DNA from: Streptomyces sp. NBC_00572
Lineage (GTDB): Bacteria > Actinomycetota > Actinomycetes > Streptomycetales > Streptomycetaceae
Reading direction: 5' to 3'
NCBI RefSeq assembly: GCF_026341815.1
Contig: NZ_JAPENX010000003.1
Span: 333,443 to 397,442, forward strand
DNA length: 64,000 bases
How positions within the stretch are numbered: position 1 is the stretch's first letter; every line of letters starts with the position of its first letter. Shown here piece after piece: positions 60,636 through 64,000 of the stretch. Position numbers and translations under genes: made by a program. Under the pieces are notes generated by a model. It saw only the letters and a program-made list of their open reading frames with translations. It had not been told where the DNA came from and ran no database searches.

Positions 60636-63131
60636 TCAGCTACCTGCGCTGTCGACCACCGCGGCCCACTCGTCGAGCAGGGCCTGCGCGGAGGCGTCGT
60701 CGGGACCCTCGGCCCACAGATGGGTGACGGCCTCGGCGGGGTCGGGCAGCACCATCACCCACCGCCCGTCGGCCTCGACCACCCGCACGCCGTCGGTGGT
60801 GTCCACGGAGCGGCTGCCCGCAGCCTCCACCACCCGGCGCATCACCAGACCCTTCACGGCCCACGGCGTCGCGATGTCCTTCTTGAGGACGTGCGCCCGC
60901 GGAATCCGCGCATCGATCTGGCTCAGCGTGAGCTGTGTCCGCGCGACGAGACCGATCAGCCGCACGAAGGCGGCCGCGCCGTCGAAGACACTGCTGAACT
61001 CGGGCACGATGAACCCGCCGCGCCCGTCGCCGCCGAAGATCGTCGACTCCTCGCGCCCGACCCTCGTGAGGTCGTCCGGCGAGGTCGTCGTCCACTCCAC
61101 CTGCGTGCCGTGGTACGCGGCGACCTGCTCGGCGATACGCGTCGTGGTGACCGGCAGCGCGACCCGCCCGGACCGCCGCTCGGCGGCCACCAGGTCGAGC
61201 ATCACCAGGAGCGCCCGGTCGTCCTCGATGATCCGCCCTCGCTCGTCCACGAGCGAGAGCCGTTCGCCGACGGGGTCGAACCGCACTCCGAACGCGGCCC
61301 GCGCCGATGCCACGATCTCCCCGAGCCGTACGAGCCCGGCCCGCCGGCTCTCGGCCGACTCGGTGGGTCTGGACTCGTCGAGCCCGGGGTTGATCGTCAG
61401 CGAGTCGACCTGGAGCCGCCCGAGGAGGCTGGGCAGGACGAGCCCGGCACTGCCGTTGGACGCGTCCACGACCACCTTCAGGCCCGCTTCCGCGATCCCG
61501 GAGGTGTCGACGTTCCTCAGCAGCGAGCCGGTGTACGAGTCGAAGACGCTCGCCGGGAAGGAGAGGTCACCGATCTCCCCGGGGAAGGCCCGCCGGTACT
61601 CCTGCCGCGCGAACACCCGGTCGAGCTTGCGCTGCCCGCCCTGCGAGAGGTCCGCCCCGCGTTCGTCGAAGAACATGATGTCCACGGAGTCGGGCACCCC
61701 TGGCGAGGTCCGCACCATGATGCCGCCGGCGCTTCCCCGCGCGGTCTGCTGCCGCGCGACCGGCAGCGGGACGTTCTCCAGGTCCCGTACGTTGATGGCG
61801 CTGGCCTGCAGCGCCGAGATCACCGCCCGTTTCAGCGCCCGCGCACCCCGGGAGTGGTCACGCGCCGTGGTGACGGTCGCGCCCTTCTTCAGGGTCGTGG
61901 CGTACGCCCCCGCCAGCCGGACGGCCAGCTCAGGGGTGATCTCCACGTTGAGGATGCCGGAGACCCCGCGCGCCCCGAAGAGATGGGCCTGGCCACGGGA
62001 CTCCCAGATGACCGAGGTGTTGACGAAGGCGCCGGCCTCGATCGTCTTGAACGGATAGACCCGGACGTTGCCCTGCACGATCGATTCCTCACCGACCAGG
62101 CACTCGTCCCCGATGACGGCTCCGTCCTCGATCCGGGCGGCCCGCATGATGTCGGTGTTCTTGCCGATCACACAGCCACGCAGATTGCTCTGCGGCCCGA
62201 TGTAGACGTTGTCGTGGACGACGGCCTTGTGGAGGAAGGCACCGCTCTTCACGACGACGTTCGAGCCGATGACGGTGTGCTCACGGATCTCGGCGTCGGC
62301 CTCGACCTTGGCGTAGTCACCGATGTAGAGGGGCCCGCGCAGCACGGCGTCGTGGTGCACCTCGGCGCCTTCGGCGACCCACACGCCGGGCGAGATCTCG
62401 AAGCCGTCGATGTCGACCTGGACCTTGCCTTCCAGGACGTCCGCCTGGGCCTTCACATAACTCTCGTGGGTGCCGACGTCCTCCCAGTAGCCCTCGGCGA
62501 CATAGCCGTAGATCGGCTTGCCCTCCTTCATCAACTGAGGAAAGACATCACCCGACCAGTCGACCGGAACGTCGGCCTCGACGTAGTCGAATACCTCGGG
62601 CTCCATCACATAGATGCCCGTGTTCACGGTGTCCGAGAAGACCTGGCCCCAGGTGGGCTTCTCCAGGAAGCGCTCGACCTGGCCCTCTTCGTCGACGATC
62701 GTGATGCCGAATTCCAGTGGATTCGGCACCCGGGTGAGACAGACCGTGACGAGGGCGCCCTTCTCCTTGTGGAAGGCGATGAGATCGGTGAGATCGAAAT
62801 CGGTGAGAGCGTCCCCCGAGATCACGAGAAAGGCGTCGTCCTTCAACGCTTCCTCTGCGTTCTTCACACTTCCCGCTGTACCGAGTGGCTTCTCCTCGTT
62901 GGCATACGTGAGCTCCATCCCGAGCTCCTCACCGTCGCCGAAGTAGTTCCTGACGAGTGAGGCGAGAAACTGCACGGTGACGACGGTCTCGTTGAGACCG
63001 TGCCTCTTGAGCAGTCGTAGGACGTGCTCCATGATCGGCCGGTTCACCACCGGCAGTAGAGGCTTGGGCATGCTCGAGGTCATGGGGCGAAGGCGGGTTC
63101 CTTCGCCACCGGCCATCACGACGGCCTTCAT
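60636..63131 (-). CDS. Mannose-1-phosphate guanylyltransferase/phosphomannomutase-like fusion
   Basis: An 831-residue bifunctional-type protein. Residues 1-230 are a nucleotidyltransferase (MKAVVMAGGEGTRLRPMTSS, KPLLPVVNRPIMEHVL); ~245-370 a left-handed beta-helix (VIGSNVVVKSGAFLHKAVVH, NVYIGPQSNLRGCVIGKNTD); ~385-831 a phosphohexomutase domain with TTARDHSRGARALKRA at the phosphoserine position. In that domain the Mg-binding loop, normally DGDADR, reads FDPVGER, so the mutase may be degenerate or regulatory. The product would supply GDP-mannose for glycoconjugates. The ATG at 63131 follows GGAGGACG. Confidence 0.9.
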   Translation of the reverse strand: MKAVVMAGGEGTRLRPMTSSMPKPLLPVVNRPIMEHVLRLLKRHGLNETVVTVQFLASLVRNYFGDGEELGMELTYANEEKPLGTAGSVKNAEEALKDDAFLVISGDALTDFDLTDLIAFHKEKGALVTVCLTRVPNPLEFGITIVDEEGQVERFLEKPTWGQVFSDTVNTGIYVMEPEVFDYVEADVPVDWSGDVFPQLMKEGKPIYGYVAEGYWEDVGTHESYVKAQADVLEGKVQVDIDGFEISPGVWVAEGAEVHHDAVLRGPLYIGDYAKVEADAEIREHTVIGSNVVVKSGAFLHKAVVHDNVYIGPQSNLRGCVIGKNTDIMRAARIEDGAVIGDECLVGEESIVQGNVRVYPFKTIEAGAFVNTSVIWESRGQAHLFGARGVSGILNVEITPELAVRLAGAYATTLKKGATVTTARDHSRGARALKRAVISALQASAINVRDLENVPLPVARQQTARGSAGGIMVRTSPGVPDSVDIMFFDERGADLSQGGQRKLDRVFARQEYRRAFPGEIGDLSFPASVFDSYTGSLLRNVDTSGIAEAGLKVVVDASNGSAGLVLPSLLGRLQVDSLTINPGLDESRPTESAESRRAGLVRLGEIVASARAAFGVRFDPVGERLSLVDERGRIIEDDRALLVMLDLVAAERRSGRVALPVTTTRIAEQVAAYHGTQVEWTTTSPDDLTRVGREESTIFGGDGRGGFIVPEFSSVFDGAAAFVRLIGLVARTQLTLSQIDARIPRAHVLKKDIATPWAVKGLVMRRVVEAAGSRSVDTTDGVRVVEADGRWVMVLPDPAEAVTHLWAEGPDDASAQALLDEWAAVVDSAGS

Positions 63132-63247
63132 GTCGGAAGCGTCCTCCTTGAAGAGACGACGGTCCTGCCGACTTCACCTGTCCGTTCAGTGGCCCTCGGA
63201 CGTCCTCGTTGTTGCCGGCGACGCTGCTCGGCAGAGGACGGACGGGC

Positions 63248-63856
63248 TCAATCGGCCGCGGTATCCGCCTTCACTAGTCGACGGACCTGGACCACGTAGA
63301 GGATCCCTGCCCACCAATACAGAGTTGTACCCCATCCGGCGAAGGCCCACCCGAAAACTTCAGCGAGTGACGATAGCCAGCCCGTTCCGTCACTGAGAAG
63401 CAGCAACGGGAACGCGTACATCAAGTTGAATGTCGCAGCTTTGCCGAGGAAGTTCACCTGCGGCGGCGGGTAGCCATGCCGTCGGAGGATTCCCACCATC
63501 ACCAGCAACATGGCCTCGCGCGCCAGCAGGGCGGCGGTCAGCCACCACGGCAGGATCTCGCGCCAGGTGAGACCCACGAGCGTGGACAGGATGTACAGCC
63601 GGTCGGCGGCGGGATCGAGCAGCCGGCCGAGGTTGCTGATCTGGTTCCAGCGCCGGGCGAGTTTGCCGTCGAGATAGTCGCTGATGCCGCTGAGCATCAG
63701 AACGAGAAGCGCCCAGCCGTCACTGTTGGGCCCGCCGAACTCCGGACGGAGAATCAGCCACAGAAACAGCGGCACGCCGGCAAGACGCGCCATGCTGAGA
63801 ATGTTGGGGATGGTGAGGACCCGGTCGGTCTGAACGCGAGTCTCCTGGACCTCCAC
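63248..63856 (-). CDS. CDP-alcohol phosphatidyltransferase family protein
   Basis: A 202-residue integral membrane enzyme for phospholipid synthesis. The CDP-alcohol phosphatidyltransferase signature is complete: SDYLDGKLARRWNQISNLGR, LLDPAADR. About five helices follow. It is related to PgsA-type phosphatidylglycerophosphate synthases (mycobacterial pgsA2 occupies the same position in the conserved block), but the exact head group cannot be fixed. AGGAGG precedes the GTG at 63856. A gap of 116 bp separates it from the guanylyltransferase fusion. Confidence 0.92.
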   Translation of the reverse strand: MEVQETRVQTDRVLTIPNILSMARLAGVPLFLWLILRPEFGGPNSDGWALLVLMLSGISDYLDGKLARRWNQISNLGRLLDPAADRLYILSTLVGLTWREILPWWLTAALLAREAMLLVMVGILRRHGYPPPQVNFLGKAATFNLMYAFPLLLLSDGTGWLSSLAEVFGWAFAGWGTTLYWWAGILYVVQVRRLVKADTAAD

Positions 63857-63959
63857 CCGGGGGCCTCCTGGGAACGTACGGACGATGCCCCCTGACCTTA
63901 CCCTCAGCCACAACACTGCCGTGCACAGGGGGCGCCGGCCCACGCCAGAACGCAAAAAT

Positions 63960-63994
63960 GCCTCAACCCCCGGACAAGGTCCGGGGGTTGAGGC
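63960..63994 (-). terminator. Intrinsic terminator of a gene beyond the right edge
   Basis: GCCTCAACCCCCGGAC (63960-63975), loop AAG, GTCCGGGGGTTGAGGC (63979-63994). Read on the minus strand, the stem is followed by TTTTTGCG, so it terminates a transcript entering from the right. Confidence 0.92.
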
Positions 63995-64000
63995 TAAAAA

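Overview
The window is high-GC actinobacterial DNA and almost certainly comes from a Streptomyces chromosome. The support is strong G/C preference at third codon positions, frequent GTG starts with GGAGG-type ribosome binding sites, families largely restricted to Streptomyces (DUF6230/DUF6114, DUF5999, two-domain Lrp regulators, LAL regulators), and a conserved actinobacterial block at the right end (gcvP, dinB, MerR, DUF151, ftsR, FHA protein, DUF881/Sbp/DUF881, sugar-nucleotide transferase, CDP-alcohol phosphatidyltransferase). No rRNA gene, tRNA gene, CRISPR array or intact insertion sequence was seen.

1-9.6 kb: a minus-strand operon (isochorismatase-like hydrolase, DoxX, Dps, class-I flavoprotein oxidoreductase, secreted alpha/beta hydrolase, start of an esterase) is transcribed away from a 960-residue LAL regulator. 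The LAL gene is followed by a second esterase whose nucleophile serine is replaced by cysteine, and then by an AraC regulator. This looks like a stress or detoxification locus. 9.6-14.3 kb: a gene-poor stretch, then an M20 amidohydrolase/MFS exporter operon divergent from a two-domain Lrp regulator.

14.3-23.1 kb: an accessory mosaic. Broken pieces (IS630 transposase, a large Streptomyces hypothetical protein present as two fragments, a TrmA-family 3' end with direct repeats, an asparagine synthetase pseudogene, the first 35 codons of a HipA-like kinase) surround an intact module of TetR repressor, SDR, aldo/keto reductase, quinone-reductase-like MDR, alpha/beta hydrolase and EthD-like protein. 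A perfect 15-bp-arm operator lies between the TetR and SDR genes.

23.3-32 kb: truncated haemoglobin, adenosylcobinamide amidohydrolase CbiZ and an alpha/beta hydrolase come first. Then comes the most unusual locus: an array of secreted DUF6230-type proteins alternating with DUF6114 membrane proteins, five genes overlapping end to end, opposite a TetR regulator whose promoter carries GACACTY sites at exact 30-bp spacing. A signal peptidase I gene follows.

32-49 kb: single-gene and two-gene units: AraC/Rieske lipoprotein, a second isochorismatase-like protein, F420/FMN-type flavoproteins, a LysR/EamA pair, MocR divergent from a PNPOx-like protein and a PaiB-like protein, two more EamA exporters, Clp-N, SRPBCC/PadR, SMI1/KNR4, PhzF, CPBP protease, a glutamate-cysteine-ligase-like enzyme, and small Streptomyces proteins. 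Two short tandem arrays begin inside the 3' ends of minus-strand genes.

49.8-64 kb: housekeeping core. gcvP is preceded by a tandem glycine riboswitch. The next block links glycine/nitrogen metabolism (FHA switch protein), cell division control (FtsR) and envelope synthesis (DUF881/Sbp, mannose-1-phosphate guanylyltransferase/mutase fusion, phospholipid synthase), and ends at an intrinsic terminator for a gene beyond the window.
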